Of a stretch of DNA of 64,000 nt, positions 26,659-38,307 are shown in pieces; the first letter of the stretch is position 1; the number at the start of each line of letters is the position of its first letter. The position numbers were made by a program, and so were the translations under genes. The stretch is taken from NCBI GenBank assembly GCA_021298085.1, contig JAJTDE010000004.1:1-64000 (forward strand), given 5' to 3'. Source of the stretch: Rubrivivax sp. Lineage in GTDB: Bacteria; Pseudomonadota; Gammaproteobacteria; Burkholderiales; Burkholderiaceae_C. The notes below the pieces were generated by a model. It worked only from the letters and a program-made list of their open reading frames with translations, was not told where the DNA came from and made no database searches.

Positions 26659-28131
26659 TCACTTCAGCACGTCACCCAGGCACAGGTACTTGGCCTCGAC
26701 GTATTCGTCGATGCCCTGGCGTGCACCCTCACGGCCCAGCCCCGACTGCTTCACGCCGCCGAACGGCACTTCGCAGGTGGAGATGAGCCCGGTGTTGATG
26801 CCCACCATCCCGTAGTCCAGCGCTTCGGCGACGCGAAAGATGCGGCCGATGTCCCGGCTGTAGAAGTAGCTGGCCAGCCCGAACTCGGTGGCGTTGGCTG
26901 CGGCAATGACCTCGGCTTCGGTCTCGAAGCGGAACACCGGCGCCACCGGTCCGAAGGTTTCCTCTCGGGCACACAGCATCTCGGCGGTGACATCGGCCAG
27001 CACCGTCGGCGTGAAGAAGCGGTCGCCCATGCGGGTGCCACCCACCACCACCCGCGCGCCCTTGGCCAGCGCATCGGCCACGTGGGCCTCGACCTTGCCG
27101 ATGGCCTGGTCGTCGATCAGCGGACCCTGCTGCACACCGGGCTCGAAGCCGTTGCCGACCACGATGCCCTGCGAACGCTGGGCGAGCTTCTCCACGAAGC
27201 GGTCGTAGACGCTGCTCTGCACATACAGCCGGTTGGCGCAGACGCAGGTCTGGCCGGCATTGCGGTACTTGCTGATCATGGCGCCGTCGACCGCGCTGTC
27301 GATGTCGGCGTCGTCAAAGACGATGAAGGGTGCGTTGCCGCCCAGTTCCAGGCTGAGTTTCTTGATGCTCGGGGCGCATTGCGCGGCGAGGATGCGCCCG
27401 ACCTCGGTGGACCCCGTGAACGACAGGTGCCGCACCACATCGCTGCGGCACAGCACCTGGCCCAGCGCCACCGAGCCCTCGGCGTCGGCCGTCAGCACGT
27501 TGAGCACACCGGGCGGCATGCCGGCGCGCTGCGCCAGTTCGGCCACGGCCAGCGCGGAGAGCGGCGTGGCTTCCGCCGGCTTGATCACCACCGTGCAGCC
27601 CGCGGCCAGTGCCGGCGCCACCTTGCGCGTGATCATCGCGATGGGGAAGTTCCACGGGGTGATGGCGGCGCACACGCCGATGGGCTGCTTGATGACGAGG
27701 AACCGCTTGCCGGCATCGGTGCTGGGCACGGTCTCGCCGTAGACACGCCGGGCCTCTTCGGCAAACCACTCCACGAAGCTCGCCGCGTAGCCCACCTCGC
27801 CGCGGGCCTCGGCCAGGGGCTTGCCCTGCTCGGCCGTCATGATGCGGGCCAGGTCGTCGGCGTGGGCGTGCAGGAGGTGAAACCACTTCATCAATATCGC
27901 GTGGCGTTCCTTGGCGGGCTTGAGCTTCCAGGACGCAAAGGCCTGCTCGGCGGCGCTCACCGCCGCGGTGGCGGCCGCCGGGGCGCACAGGGCCACGTCG
28001 GCCAGCACCGCGTTGGTGGCCGGGTCGGTCACGGCAAACCGCTGGCCGCTGGCGACCCACTCGCCGTTGATCAATGCATCGGTCTTCAGCAGGGAGTGGT
28101 CCTTCAAGAGGCTCAGCGGGGAGGTGCTCAT
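26659..28131 (-). CDS. gabD: NAD(P)-dependent succinate-semialdehyde dehydrogenase
   Basis: A 490-residue aldehyde dehydrogenase, best matched to GabD, which oxidises succinic semialdehyde to succinate in GABA and related catabolism. Catalytic Cys296 is in GQTCVCANR and general base Glu262 in LELGGNAPF. The cofactor segment [10 protein letters not shown] is near 158-167 and the C-terminus [13 protein letters not shown] is typical of GabD. The double Cys at 296/298 may form the redox disulfide described for E. coli GabD (inference). ATG at 28131 is chosen over an upstream in-frame extension. No gabT or gabP lies nearby. Confidence 0.88.
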   Translation of the reverse strand: MSTSPLSLLKDHSLLKTDALINGEWVASGQRFAVTDPATNAVLADVALCAPAAATAAVSAAEQAFASWKLKPAKERHAILMKWFHLLHAHADDLARIMTAEQGKPLAEARGEVGYAASFVEWFAEEARRVYGETVPSTDAGKRFLVIKQPIGVCAAITPWNFPIAMITRKVAPALAAGCTVVIKPAEATPLSALAVAELAQRAGMPPGVLNVLTADAEGSVALGQVLCRSDVVRHLSFTGSTEVGRILAAQCAPSIKKLSLELGGNAPFIVFDDADIDSAVDGAMISKYRNAGQTCVCANRLYVQSSVYDRFVEKLAQRSQGIVVGNGFEPGVQQGPLIDDQAIGKVEAHVADALAKGARVVVGGTRMGDRFFTPTVLADVTAEMLCAREETFGPVAPVFRFETEAEVIAAANATEFGLASYFYSRDIGRIFRVAEALDYGMVGINTGLISTCEVPFGGVKQSGLGREGARQGIDEYVEAKYLCLGDVLK

Positions 28132-28265
28132 GGCGCGGTGGCTTCCTGGGGCGGGTGTGAGGGGTTTGGCGGCACGGGCTTGACAGCAGCGGCGCAGCCC
28201 GTTGGTGTGGGGCGCCGTGGTGGACAGCGGCGCGTCATGATAGGCGGCCGTCGGCACCCCCTACC

Positions 28266-28329
28266 TATAATCAAAAGTTCTGCCGAATCAGGCACTTGGG
28301 GGAGGCTACAACAACGCCCCTCAGGGCGT
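28266..28329 (+). promoter_or_regulatory. alaS promoter -10 and leader hairpin
   Basis: The 294-base gap between gabD and alaS holds a perfect -10 TATAAT at 28266-28271 (no clear -35) and a small hairpin, ACGCCC (28314-28319), CTCA, GGGCGT (28324-28329), in the resulting leader of about 150 bases. The bases CCTATAATCAAAAG also occur as the minus-strand promoter of bamD. Confidence 0.5.
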
Positions 28330-28425
28330 GTGCAGGGCGGGTCTGGGGCCCCCTGGCCCGCTGCCCAGCCAGGCGTTGTTCACGCCACCCCAGAGCTCCA
28401 CAACCGGAAACCACAAAGGCCCGCG

Positions 28426-31073
<2,648 letters not shown>

Positions 31074-31077
<4 letters not shown>

Positions 31078-31649
31078 CGGTCGACGGCGTCGAGGGCCTG
31101 CCGCGACGTGCGGGCCTGGAAGCGCTGCAGATGCGGCGCGTCAGGCCCGATGACGCCGAGGCCTTTGTCGCCATGATGAACGACCCGGCCGTCTATCCGG
31201 GAACTCTGCAGCTGCCGTTCACCGAGGCGCAGGCCTGGCGCGAGCGCCTCGCCAGCAACACGGGGGGGTCAACCCAGTCGGAGATCCACCTCGGTGTGTT
31301 TGCGGAAGGCCGGCTCGTGGCCTCGGCCGGGCTGCACCCGGCCAGCCCGGCCGTCCGCCGGCGCCATGTGATGAGCCTGGGTATCACCGTCTCGGCCGCC
31401 TGGCAGGGCCGGGGTGTGGGCGATTGGCTGATGGCCACACTGTGCCATGTGGCTGACCGTTGGCTGGGCGTGCTGCGCGTCGAGCTCTACGTCTACGCCG
31501 ACAACCAGCGCGCCATCCGCCTGTACGAGCGCCATGGCTTTGCCACCGAAGGCTGCCACCGCGCCTATTCGCTGCGCAACGGCCAGTATGTGGACACGCT
31601 GGCCATGGCCCGCCTGAACCCGCAGCCCCCGGCATGGCCCGCGCCGTGA
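31074..31649 (+). CDS. GNAT family N-acetyltransferase
   Basis: A 191-residue acetyltransferase. The acetyl-CoA pyrophosphate-binding motif [10 protein letters not shown] lies near residue 112-121, and the region [20 protein letters not shown] (about 142-161) is the usual GNAT C-terminal block. It resembles the YhhY/RimJ-like subgroup, but the substrate (amino acid, protein N-terminus, drug) is unknown. GTG start at 31074 overlaps the alaS stop (GTGA) and its own stop overlaps the next gene, so alaS-gnat-yecA-like are translationally coupled. Confidence 0.85.
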
Positions 31650-32521
31650 GCGCCACGTCTGGACACCTCCTTGCCTCACCACTGGACACTGCCGTGAACC
31701 CCGCGACCGAACCCCACCCAGCGCCCGACGAGGGTACCGAGCACCCGCTGCTGTCCACGCCGGAGTTCGAGCGTTTCGAGGCCGCGTGCCGGACGCTGTC
31801 CGGTTTTGCCGAGGAGCCCACCGACCCGTCGTTTGTCGACGGCTACCTGTGTGCCGTGGCGGCGTCGCGGCGCCGTATCGACACCGCCGACGCCGTTCTG
31901 CTGATGGCCGGCGATGCCTTCGACAGGGCCTTTGCCGACCCCGAGGCGGCCGCTGGCGCCATGGAGGCCTTTGGCGGCTGGCTGGCGTTGCGCCGCCGCG
32001 AACTCGACCCCGAGACCCTGCTCGACGACCCCGACTTGCCCCGCCTGACACCCTTGTTCGACACGTGGGAAGACGACGACCGGGCGCAAGCGGCGGCCTC
32101 CGCGGCTGAGCGAGGCCTGGTGGAGACCGACGCGATCGAGACGCTGCAGACGGGCTGCCTCTGGGCCAGCGGCTTTCTCACCGCTGTTGAGGACTTTGCC
32201 GACGACTGGCCTGGCCCGGAAGCCTCCGACGACAGCGCCGAGGCCGAGCTCTACCGCACGATGACGCAGCTCATCGCCTGCCTGACCTTGTCGCCGCGCG
32301 ACCCGGAATACCTCGCCTTTTTGGCCACGCAGTGGAGCGGCAGCACACCGACACGCGACGAGCTGCTCGACGAGACCATCTTCACCGTCCAGGACCTTCG
32401 CCTGTACTGGCTGCAGCACGGTGAGAAGCCGGCCCAGCGCATCGTCGAGGTCAAGACCGGGCGCAACGATCCGTGTCCGTGTGGCAGCGGCAAGAAGTTC
32501 AAGAAGTGCCACGGCGCCTGA
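31646..32521 (+). CDS. YecA/UPF0149 family protein with SEC-C metal-binding tail
   Basis: A 291-residue protein with a UPF0149 (YecA/YgfB-like) helical domain over most of its length ([15 protein letters not shown] near residue 65, then acidic helices) and a C-terminal SEC-C zinc motif, [19 protein letters not shown], the same tail found on SecA. Such proteins may associate with ribosomes or the Sec machinery, but the role is not established. Start options are GTG 31646, which overlaps the GNAT stop as GTGA and is preferred, ATG 31634 and GTG 31694. Confidence 0.82.
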   Translation: MSATSGHLLASPLDTAVNPATEPHPAPDEGTEHPLLSTPEFERFEAACRTLSGFAEEPTDPSFVDGYLCAVAASRRRIDTADAVLLMAGDAFDRAFADPEAAAGAMEAFGGWLALRRRELDPETLLDDPDLPRLTPLFDTWEDDDRAQAAASAAERGLVETDAIETLQTGCLWASGFLTAVEDFADDWPGPEASDDSAEAELYRTMTQLIACLTLSPRDPEYLAFLATQWSGSTPTRDELLDETIFTVQDLRLYWLQHGEKPAQRIVEVKTGRNDPCPCGSGKKFKKCHGA

Positions 32522-32577
32522 GCCGCCACGGCTGACCCCAGACCCCAGCCCTCAGCCCCCACGCAAGGTCTCTTCCC

Positions 32578-33801
32578 ATGCAAAGACTCGATCTGCAGAG
32601 CCGCCACATCGTCCTGGGCATGAGCGGGGGTGTGGCCTGCTACAAGGCGGCCGAACTCACCCGCGAGCTGGTCAAGGCCGGCGCCACCGTGCAGGTGGTG
32701 ATGACCGAGGCCGCCCAGCAGTTCATCACGCCGGTGACGATGCAGGCGCTCAGCGGCCGCCCGGTGGTGACCAGCCAGTGGGACGCGCGGGCGCCGGCCA
32801 ACATGGCGCACATCGACCTCTCCCGCGAGGCCGATGCCATCCTCGTGGCCCCCGCCAGTGCCGATTTCATCGCCCAGCTGGCCCAGGGCCGGGCCTCAGA
32901 ACTGCTGGCCCTGCTGTGCCTGGCGCGGCCCATCGAGCGTTGCCCGCTGCTGGTGGCGCCCGCGATGAACCGCGAGATGTGGGCGCACCCGGCCACCCAG
33001 CGCAATGTGGCGCAGATCGTGGCCGATGGCGCACAGCTGCTGGGCCCGGGCCACGGTGACCAGGCCTGTGGCGAGACGGGCGACGGCCGCATGCTCGAAG
33101 CCGTCGAGCTGCGCGACGAGCTCATCGCCGCGTTCCAGCCCAAGGTGCTGACGGGCCGTCGGGTGCTGATCACCGCCGGCCCGACCTTCGAAGCCCTTGA
33201 CCCGGTGCGCGGCATCACCAACCACTCCAGCGGCAAGATGGGTTTTGCCATGGCACGCGCTGCCGCCGAGGCCGGCGCCGTGGTGACCCTGGTGGCCGGG
33301 CCCGTGCACCTGCCCACGCCGCGCGGTGTGCACCGCATCGACGTGCAGAGCGCGCTGCAGATGCACGCCGCGGTGCTGCCGCTGGCGCCGTCGCATGACG
33401 TCTTCATTGCCACGGCCGCGGTGGCCGACTGGCGCCCGGTGCAGGCGGCCAACCACAAGATCAAGAAGGACGCGACCGGCCAGGTGCCCAGTTTCGGCCT
33501 GACGGAAAACCCCGACATCCTGGCCGAGGTGGCCAGGCTGCCTGAAGCCCAGCGCCCCTACTGCGTGGGTTTTGCCGCCGAGACACATGACGTCGTCCAG
33601 CATGCGCGTGACAAGCTCCGGCGCAAGGGGGTGCCCTTGATCGTCGCCAACCATGGCCCGGCGGCCTTTGGTCGCGACGACAACGCGCTGATGGTCATCG
33701 ACGAACACAGCGTCACGGAAACACCGCGCACCGACAAGCTCAGCCTGGCGCGTGCGCTGGTGGCGGCGGTGGCGCAGCGCTTGCCCAAACCTTCCCGTTG
33801 A
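32578..33801 (+). CDS. coaBC: Bifunctional phosphopantothenoylcysteine decarboxylase/phosphopantothenate--cysteine ligase
   Basis: A 407-residue fusion enzyme for two successive steps of coenzyme A synthesis. The N-terminal flavoprotein half (CoaC, about 1-185) has [14 protein letters not shown], the HIDLSREAD region with the catalytic His and VAPAMN. The C-terminal half (CoaB, from about 190) has [26 protein letters not shown] for nucleotide binding, AAVADWRP and the dimer/active Lys segment KIKK. The gene is followed 10 bases later by dut, the classic coaBC-dut pair of Proteobacteria. Confidence 0.96.
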   Translation: MQRLDLQSRHIVLGMSGGVACYKAAELTRELVKAGATVQVVMTEAAQQFITPVTMQALSGRPVVTSQWDARAPANMAHIDLSREADAILVAPASADFIAQLAQGRASELLALLCLARPIERCPLLVAPAMNREMWAHPATQRNVAQIVADGAQLLGPGHGDQACGETGDGRMLEAVELRDELIAAFQPKVLTGRRVLITAGPTFEALDPVRGITNHSSGKMGFAMARAAAEAGAVVTLVAGPVHLPTPRGVHRIDVQSALQMHAAVLPLAPSHDVFIATAAVADWRPVQAANHKIKKDATGQVPSFGLTENPDILAEVARLPEAQRPYCVGFAAETHDVVQHARDKLRRKGVPLIVANHGPAAFGRDDNALMVIDEHSVTETPRTDKLSLARALVAAVAQRLPKPSR

Positions 33802-33811
33802 GACACCCACC

Positions 33812-34261
33812 ATGACACGCATTGACCTGAAGGTGCTGGACGCCCGCATGCGCGAGCACCTGCCGCACTACGCCACACCGGGCAGCGCCGGGCTGGACTT
33901 GCGCGCCTGCCTGGACGCACCGCTGACCCTGCAGCCGGGACAGGCGCAGTTTGTGCCCACGGGCCTGGCCATCCACATCGCCGACCCCGGGCTGGCCGCG
34001 ATGGTGTTGCCCCGCTCAGGCCTGGGCACCAAGCACGGCATCGTGCTGGGCAACCTGGTGGGGCTGATCGACAGCGACTACCAGGGCCAGTTGATGGTCA
34101 GCTGCTGGAACCGCAGCGACACGGCCTTCACCATCCAGCCGATGGAGCGCATCGCCCAGATGGTGATCGTGCCCGTGGTTCAGGCCAGCTTCCGCGTCGT
34201 CGATGGCTTCGAAGCCTCGGCGCGGGGCGAGGGTGGTTTTGGGTCGACCGGGACTGCCTGA
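33812..34261 (+). CDS. dut: Deoxyuridine 5'-triphosphate nucleotidohydrolase
   Basis: A 149-residue trimeric dUTPase that hydrolyses dUTP to dUMP, keeping uracil out of DNA and feeding dTMP synthesis. All five motifs are visible: [36 protein letters not shown] and the C-terminal [10 protein letters not shown] tail. It forms an operon with coaBC (10-base gap) and is convergent with the FKBP isomerase gene, with a perfect hairpin in the gap. Confidence 0.97.
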   Translation: MTRIDLKVLDARMREHLPHYATPGSAGLDLRACLDAPLTLQPGQAQFVPTGLAIHIADPGLAAMVLPRSGLGTKHGIVLGNLVGLIDSDYQGQLMVSCWNRSDTAFTIQPMERIAQMVIVPVVQASFRVVDGFEASARGEGGFGSTGTA

Positions 34262-34268
34262 ACGGCGT

Positions 34269-34288
34269 GCCAGGCCTGCGGGCCTGGC
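34269..34288. terminator. Bidirectional hairpin between dut and FKBP gene
   Basis: GCCAGGCC (34269-34276), TGCG, GGCCTGGC (34281-34288): a perfect 8-bp stem with a tetraloop in the 33-base gap between convergent genes. No T-run follows, so it may act as a transcript-end structure rather than a classical terminator. Confidence 0.5.
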
Positions 34289-34294
34289 CTCACC

Positions 34295-34819
34295 TCAGTG
34301 CAGGTGCCCCGTCGGGTGATCGACGTTGTCCACCTGCAGAAGCGGCGCCGAGCCCACAGAGCCTTCCTCCTCTTCCTCGGCCGTGGCCTCGCGGACATCG
34401 GCCACGCGGATGCTCAAACGAAGCGCCAGCCCGGCCAGCGGGTGGTTGCCGTCCAGCACGACGTGGGACGGGTAGACCTCGGTGACGGTGTAGATCACGT
34501 CCGACGGCATGCCGGCGGTCTTGGCGCCCTCGGGCAGCCCCTCGAAGCGCATGCCCGGCTCCAGGCTGTCCGGGAACAGCTGGCGTTCCTCGAAGCAGAC
34601 CAGCTGCGGGTTGTAGTCGCCGAAGGCGTGCTCGGGTTCGAGCTGCACATGCACCTCGTCGCCAGCCTCATGGCCTTCCAGGGCCTCTTCCACACGCTCC
34701 AGCAGGTCGTCGCCGCCGTAGAAGAACTCGGTGGGCTGCTGCAGCTCGTCGATGGGGTTGTTCTGGGCGTCTCTGAGTGTCCAGCTCAGCGAGACAACAC
34801 ACGGTTTGCTGATCGTCAT
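34295..34819 (-). CDS. FKBP-type peptidyl-prolyl isomerase (SlyD-like)
   Basis: A 174-residue SlyD-like protein combining an FKBP isomerase fold with an inserted chaperone (IF) domain. The start MTISKPCVVSLSWTL, the PTEFFYGGDDLLERVEEALEG segment and the VEPEHAFGDYNPQL-like block (here VQLEPEHAFGDYNPQL) are typical. The tail is acidic (EEEEEG) with only a few His, unlike the metal-binding tail of E. coli SlyD, so nickel handling is doubtful. ATG 34819 is preferred over 34837. The start is only 35 bases from the divergent roxA start. Confidence 0.88.
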   Translation of the reverse strand: MTISKPCVVSLSWTLRDAQNNPIDELQQPTEFFYGGDDLLERVEEALEGHEAGDEVHVQLEPEHAFGDYNPQLVCFEERQLFPDSLEPGMRFEGLPEGAKTAGMPSDVIYTVTEVYPSHVVLDGNHPLAGLALRLSIRVADVREATAEEEEEGSVGSAPLLQVDNVDHPTGHLH

Positions 34820-34854
34820 CGGGCAATGTTCGCACACGCCTGAAAATCAGCGCC

Positions 34855-35988
34855 ATGCACACCACGGACATCGACGCCCCCTCGGCCTTGCTGGGGGGCC
34901 TCTCACCCCGGCGCTTCATGCGCCAGCATTGGCAGAAGAAGCCGCTGCTCATCCGCCAGGCCTGGCCGGGCGTTCAACCGCCGGCCACGCGCGCTGAGTT
35001 GCTTGAACTCGCCGCACGCGACGATGTCGAGAGCCGCCTGGTCGTGCACCACGGGTCCGGCTTGGCCGATTGGCGCCTCAAGCGCGGGCCGCTCAGCCGC
35101 CGCCAGCTGCCGCCACTGAAGCAGCCCGGCTGGACGCTGCTGGTGCAGGGCCTTGACACCCATCTGGTGGCTGCGCGCGCGATGCTGGAGCGTTTCCGCT
35201 TTGTGCCCGATGCCCGGCTGGACGATCTGATGATGTCCTGGGCCAGCGAGGGTGGTGGCGTGGGGCCCCACGTCGACAGTTACGACGTCTTCCTGCTGCA
35301 GGTGGCAGGCCGGCGCCGCTGGCGCATCGCCCCGCCTGGCGACAGCGGCTTTGTGCCCGGCCTGCCCTTGCGCATCCTTCAGCAGTTCGAGCCTGAGCAG
35401 GAGTGGCTCCTGGAGGCGGGTGACATGCTCTACCTGCCGCCGATGTGGGCGCATGACGGTGTGGCCGAGGGTCCTGACTGCATGACCTGCTCCATGGGCT
35501 TCCGGGTACCAGCCAGGGATGCGTTGGCCGCCGATGTGCTGCAGAGCCTGGCCGATGCCGACGAACCGGGCCCGCTCTATCGCGACCCTTCCCAGCCGGC
35601 CACCGCCAACCCGGGGCGTATTCCGGAGGGGTTGCAGCGTTTTGCGCTGGATGCGGTGCGTCGCCGCCTGAGCCGCGAAGCCTCGGTGCATCGGGCGCTG
35701 GGTGAGGTGTTGACCGAACCCAAGGCCAACACCTGGTTTCCGGCCGGAGCGGAGTGGCGTGCTGGCGAGGGTGTTGCGCTCGACCAGCGCAGCCGCATGA
35801 TGTATGACGATGAGCACGTCTACATCAACGGTGAATCGGTGCTGGCGCGGGGTGTTGACGGGCGTTTGGCGCGCCAGTTGGCGGATCGGCGCGAACTCTC
35901 ACCCCAGGCGTGCCGTCGCTTCAGCCCAGCGGCTTGGGCGTTGGTGGCGGAGTGGGTGAGCGATGGCTGGGCGCACCCCAAGGGCTGA
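34855..35988 (+). CDS. roxA: Ribosomal protein uL16 3-hydroxylase (JmjC/cupin oxygenase)
   Basis: A 377-residue Fe(II)/2-oxoglutarate oxygenase of the cupin_8/JmjC family, best matched to RoxA/YcfD, which hydroxylates an arginine of ribosomal protein L16 (uL16). The iron-binding HxD is in GVGPHVDSYDVFLLQ (about residue 137-139), the distal His is in MWAHDGVAEG, and the N-terminal block FMRQHWQKKPLLIRQA is diagnostic. The C-terminal winged-helix-like region completes the length. Divergent from the SlyD-like gene across 35 bases. Confidence 0.9.
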   Translation: MHTTDIDAPSALLGGLSPRRFMRQHWQKKPLLIRQAWPGVQPPATRAELLELAARDDVESRLVVHHGSGLADWRLKRGPLSRRQLPPLKQPGWTLLVQGLDTHLVAARAMLERFRFVPDARLDDLMMSWASEGGGVGPHVDSYDVFLLQVAGRRRWRIAPPGDSGFVPGLPLRILQQFEPEQEWLLEAGDMLYLPPMWAHDGVAEGPDCMTCSMGFRVPARDALAADVLQSLADADEPGPLYRDPSQPATANPGRIPEGLQRFALDAVRRRLSREASVHRALGEVLTEPKANTWFPAGAEWRAGEGVALDQRSRMMYDDEHVYINGESVLARGVDGRLARQLADRRELSPQACRRFSPAAWALVAEWVSDGWAHPKG

Positions 35989-36347
35989 TCCCTGCCGTGA
36001 GTGCCGGCCCAGGCGAATGCCTGACTCTGACGCGCCACTGCAACACTTGGTGCAGGGTGAGCGCGGATTTGGGCACGTCCGCTAGGGTTACTCCTAGGAC
36101 AGGCTATACTCGCGGGCTGGGCCAAAAACGGTTTCGCACTGTTTGACGCGGTCAGGCAAGCTTTTCAGGGCTTGCCGCGGCAGCGACGACAAGTCAGTGT
36201 GATGTTGTGGCCTGTCCAACGGGTTTCATCAGAAAGTGGAGCACGGCTTGACAGTCGGGTCAATGGCCCAGACAGCATGCGGTGCAACACCTGCTGAATG
36301 CCTTCAGATCTTGAATCTTTTTCAGACCACACGAATAGAGGACACAC
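35989..36347 (+). promoter_or_regulatory. Long leader and control region of the Ala-rich lipoprotein gene
   Basis: This 359-base stretch has no credible gene. It contains a -10 TATACT at 36105-36110, preceded by the inverted repeat CTAGG (36082-36086)/CCTAG (36093-36097) where a -35 would be expected, suggesting activator control. Downstream are a hairpin, GGCAAGC (36155-36161)/GCTTGCC (36170-36176), a TTGACA at 36248-36253 that is also half of TTGAC-N6-GTCAA, and a ribosome site AGAGGA at 36337-36342. If the -10 is real the leader is about 230 bases. Confidence 0.5.
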
Positions 36348-36641
36348 ATGACCAAGTCGATCCTGCTGGCCCTGGTTGCCGCCGCTGCCCTGGCCGCTTG
36401 CGGCAAGAAGCCTGAAGAGGCGCCTGCTGCTCCCGCTCCCGCCGCTGCCCCGGCTCCCGCCCCCGTGGCCGCCGCCGCTTCCGCCGCTGTCAGCGCCGCC
36501 TCTGGTGCCGCCACCGCTGCTGCTGGCGCTGCCTCCGCTGCTGTTGGCGCCGCCGCTGACGCCGCCAAGGACGCCGCTGGCAAGGCCGTTGACGCCGCCA
36601 AGGACGCTGCTGCCAAGGCCGTCGAAGGCGCCAAGAAGTAA
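36348..36641 (+). CDS. Small Ala/Pro-rich lipoprotein with LEA-like 11-mer repeats
   Basis: A 97-residue predicted lipoprotein. A short hydrophobic signal ends in the lipobox LAAC (Cys18), followed by an Ala/Pro-rich linker (about 23-45) and an Ala-rich helical tail. At residues 71-92 two 11-residue units, DAAKDAAGKAV and DAAKDAAAKAV, follow each other exactly. Lys/Asp spacing would give an amphipathic helix, as in LEA-type proteins and apolipoproteins. Function unknown: envelope stress or desiccation protection, or a spacer lipoprotein, are guesses. A strong ribosome site (AGAGGA, 5 bases before ATG) and a strong terminator suggest high expression as a single-gene transcript. Confidence 0.75.
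   Translation: MTKSILLALVAAAALAACGKKPEEAPAAPAPAAAPAPAPVAAAASAAVSAASGAATAAAGAASAAVGAAADAAKDAAGKAVDAAKDAAAKAVEGAKK
36558..36623 (+). repeat. Tandem 33-bp repeat inside the lipoprotein gene
   Basis: Two adjacent 33-base copies (36558-36590 and 36591-36623), each coding 11 residues that differ only at Gly/Ala position 8. They produce the LEA-like repeat of the lipoprotein. Confidence 0.85.
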
Positions 36642-36680
36642 TCGCCTGGCGCTCTCGCAGCGCCGTCGCTTTACGCTGAA

Positions 36681-36712
36681 CGAAAAGCCGCCTCACAGCG
36701 GCTTTTCTGCTT
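36681..36712 (+). terminator. Rho-independent terminator after the lipoprotein gene
   Basis: AAAAGCCGC (36683-36691), CTCACA, GCGGCTTTT (36698-36706), then CTGCTTT. A 9-bp stem with A and T tracts on both sides, effective in either direction. It separates the lipoprotein gene from tRNA-Leu. Confidence 0.88.
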
Positions 36713-36758
36713 TCTGGCGCTGCCGGGGTGGCGTGCCAAACCCATAATCCTGGCCGAT

Positions 36759-36850
36759 GCCCGGGTGGCGAAGCAGGTAGACGCAGCGGACTTAAACTCC
36801 GCCGCTTCCCGAAAGGGGGCGTGCCGGTTCGATCCCGGTCCCGGGCACCA
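36759..36850 (+). tRNA. tRNA-Leu(TAA)
   Basis: A 92-base type II tRNA with encoded CCA. Acceptor GCCCGGG pairs with CCCGGGC, the anticodon stem GCGGA/TCCGC closes the loop CTTAAAC, giving anticodon TAA (Leu), and a long variable arm (CTTCCCGAAAGGGGG region) is present. CATAAT at 36743-36748 is a plausible -10, about 11 bases before the first base. Confidence 0.94.
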
Positions 36851-36875
36851 CTGCCCCCACGCATGAAAGCACCGC

Positions 36876-38189
36876 ATGGGCCTGTTTGCACAGGAATCGC
36901 TCAACGAAGGTGTGCGCAAGCGCGAAGTCTTCGGCTGGGCCATGTACGACTTCGCCAACTCGGGCTACACCACGGTGGTCCTGACGGCGGTGTTCAACGC
37001 CTACTTCGTGGGTGTCATCGCAGGCAATGCCGATTGGGCCACGTTTGCCTGGACGGCCACCCTTGCGTTTTCCAGTCTGCTGGTCATGGTGACCATGCCC
37101 ACGCTGGGTGCCTACGCCGACCTCAAGGCCGCCAAGAAGCGGCTGCTGGTGCTGACGACCATCGGCTGTGTGCTGTCCACCGCGGCGCTGGCGCTGGCAG
37201 GCCCCGGTGACCTGGCGCTGGCCATCGTGGCCGTGGTGCTGTCCAACCTGTTCTTTGCCTACGGCGAATCGCTGAACTCGGCGTTCCTGCCGGAACTGGC
37301 CCGGCGTGATGCGATGGGCCGGGTGTCCGGCTGGGGCTGGAGCTTTGGTTACTTTGGCGGGATGTTGACCCTCGGCCTGAGCCTGGGTTATGTCATCTAT
37401 GCCCAGGGTGCCGGTCAGAAGGCCGAGCAGTTTGTTCCCATCACCATGCTGATCACGGCAGCGGTGTACGCACTGGCGTCGTGGGTGACGTTTGCGCTGC
37501 TGCGCGAGCGGGCGCAGCCCCAACCGGTGGCCATGCAGGATGCGGGCCTGGTGGCGTCGCTGGTACGGCTGCGGCAGACCTTCCGCGAGGCCAGCCGCTT
37601 CGAGGACTTTGTGCGGCTGATGGCCTGCGCCGTGGCCTATCAGGCGGGTATCGCGGTGGTCATCGCACTGGCAGCGATCTACGCCGAGCAAGTGCTGGGC
37701 TTCCAGCAAACCCAGACGATGATGCTGGTATTCCTGGTCAACATTGCGTCGGCTGCCGGCGCATTCGCCTTTGGCTACTGGCAGGACCGCATCGGGCACC
37801 GAAGTGCACTGGCCGTGACCTTGGTGGGCTGGATCGTGATGACGCTGCTGGCCGTGGCGGCGACCTCGCCCGGGCTGTTCTGGGTGGCGGCGGTGATCGC
37901 CGGCCTGTGCATGGGTTCCAGCCAGTCGGCTGGCCGTGCCATGGCGGGGTTGCTGGCGCCGGCGTCGCGACGGGCTGAGTTCTACGGCCTGTGGACCTTT
38001 GCCGTCCGTCTGTCGGCCATCGTGGGGCCCTTGACCTATGGCCTGGTCACCTGGGTCACCTCCGGCAACCACCGGCTGGCCATCTTCACCACCGGCATCT
38101 TCTTTGTCGCCGGCCTGTGGATTCTTCGGCAGGTGGACATGCCCCGGGGTGAGCGGGCTGCCGCGGAGGCCGAAGCGCGACTAAAATAG
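36876..38189 (+). CDS. UMF1-family MFS transporter
   Basis: A 437-residue inner-membrane protein with about 12 hydrophobic segments, matching the UMF1 (Atg22-like) branch of the major facilitator superfamily. The N-terminal signature EVFGWAMYDFANSGYTTVVLTAVFNAYF is diagnostic, with MPTLGAYADLKAAKKR as the loop 2-3 motif. Fungal Atg22 exports amino acids from vacuoles; bacterial substrates are unknown. It starts 25 bases after tRNA-Leu. Its stop codon TAG lies inside a perfect 24-bp palindrome that precedes etfB. Confidence 0.87.
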   Translation: MGLFAQESLNEGVRKREVFGWAMYDFANSGYTTVVLTAVFNAYFVGVIAGNADWATFAWTATLAFSSLLVMVTMPTLGAYADLKAAKKRLLVLTTIGCVLSTAALALAGPGDLALAIVAVVLSNLFFAYGESLNSAFLPELARRDAMGRVSGWGWSFGYFGGMLTLGLSLGYVIYAQGAGQKAEQFVPITMLITAAVYALASWVTFALLRERAQPQPVAMQDAGLVASLVRLRQTFREASRFEDFVRLMACAVAYQAGIAVVIALAAIYAEQVLGFQQTQTMMLVFLVNIASAAGAFAFGYWQDRIGHRSALAVTLVGWIVMTLLAVAATSPGLFWVAAVIAGLCMGSSQSAGRAMAGLLAPASRRAEFYGLWTFAVRLSAIVGPLTYGLVTWVTSGNHRLAIFTTGIFFVAGLWILRQVDMPRGERAAAEAEARLK

Positions 38190-38206
38190 AACGATCGTTC
38201 TATTTT
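38183..38206. promoter_or_regulatory. Perfect 24-bp palindrome, probable TetR-type operator before etfBA
   Basis: The half-site AAAATAGAACGA is followed at once by its exact reverse complement, with no spacer. The core GAACGATCGTTC is of the kind bound by TetR-family repressors of acyl-CoA metabolism. It overlaps the stop of the transporter gene and ends 101 bases before etfB, with a candidate -10 TAGAAT at 38243-38248 between them. The A/T ends would also let it act as a transcript-end hairpin. The operator role is inferred from symmetry and from the fatty-acid oxidation genes that follow. Confidence 0.7.
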
Positions 38207-38307
38207 GACGCCCGCCGGGCCCTGGCGCCGTATTCGCGTCCCTAGAATCGGGCATTCCATCGGCATTGCCCACGAACACACACGTCTGTCCGCCAAGGAG
38301 CTGATTC

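Noticed and set aside
27082..28425. A 448-codon in-frame extension upstream of alaS.
   Set aside because: It lies antisense to gabD, and AlaRS begins at the conserved [14 protein letters not shown] block from ATG 28426.
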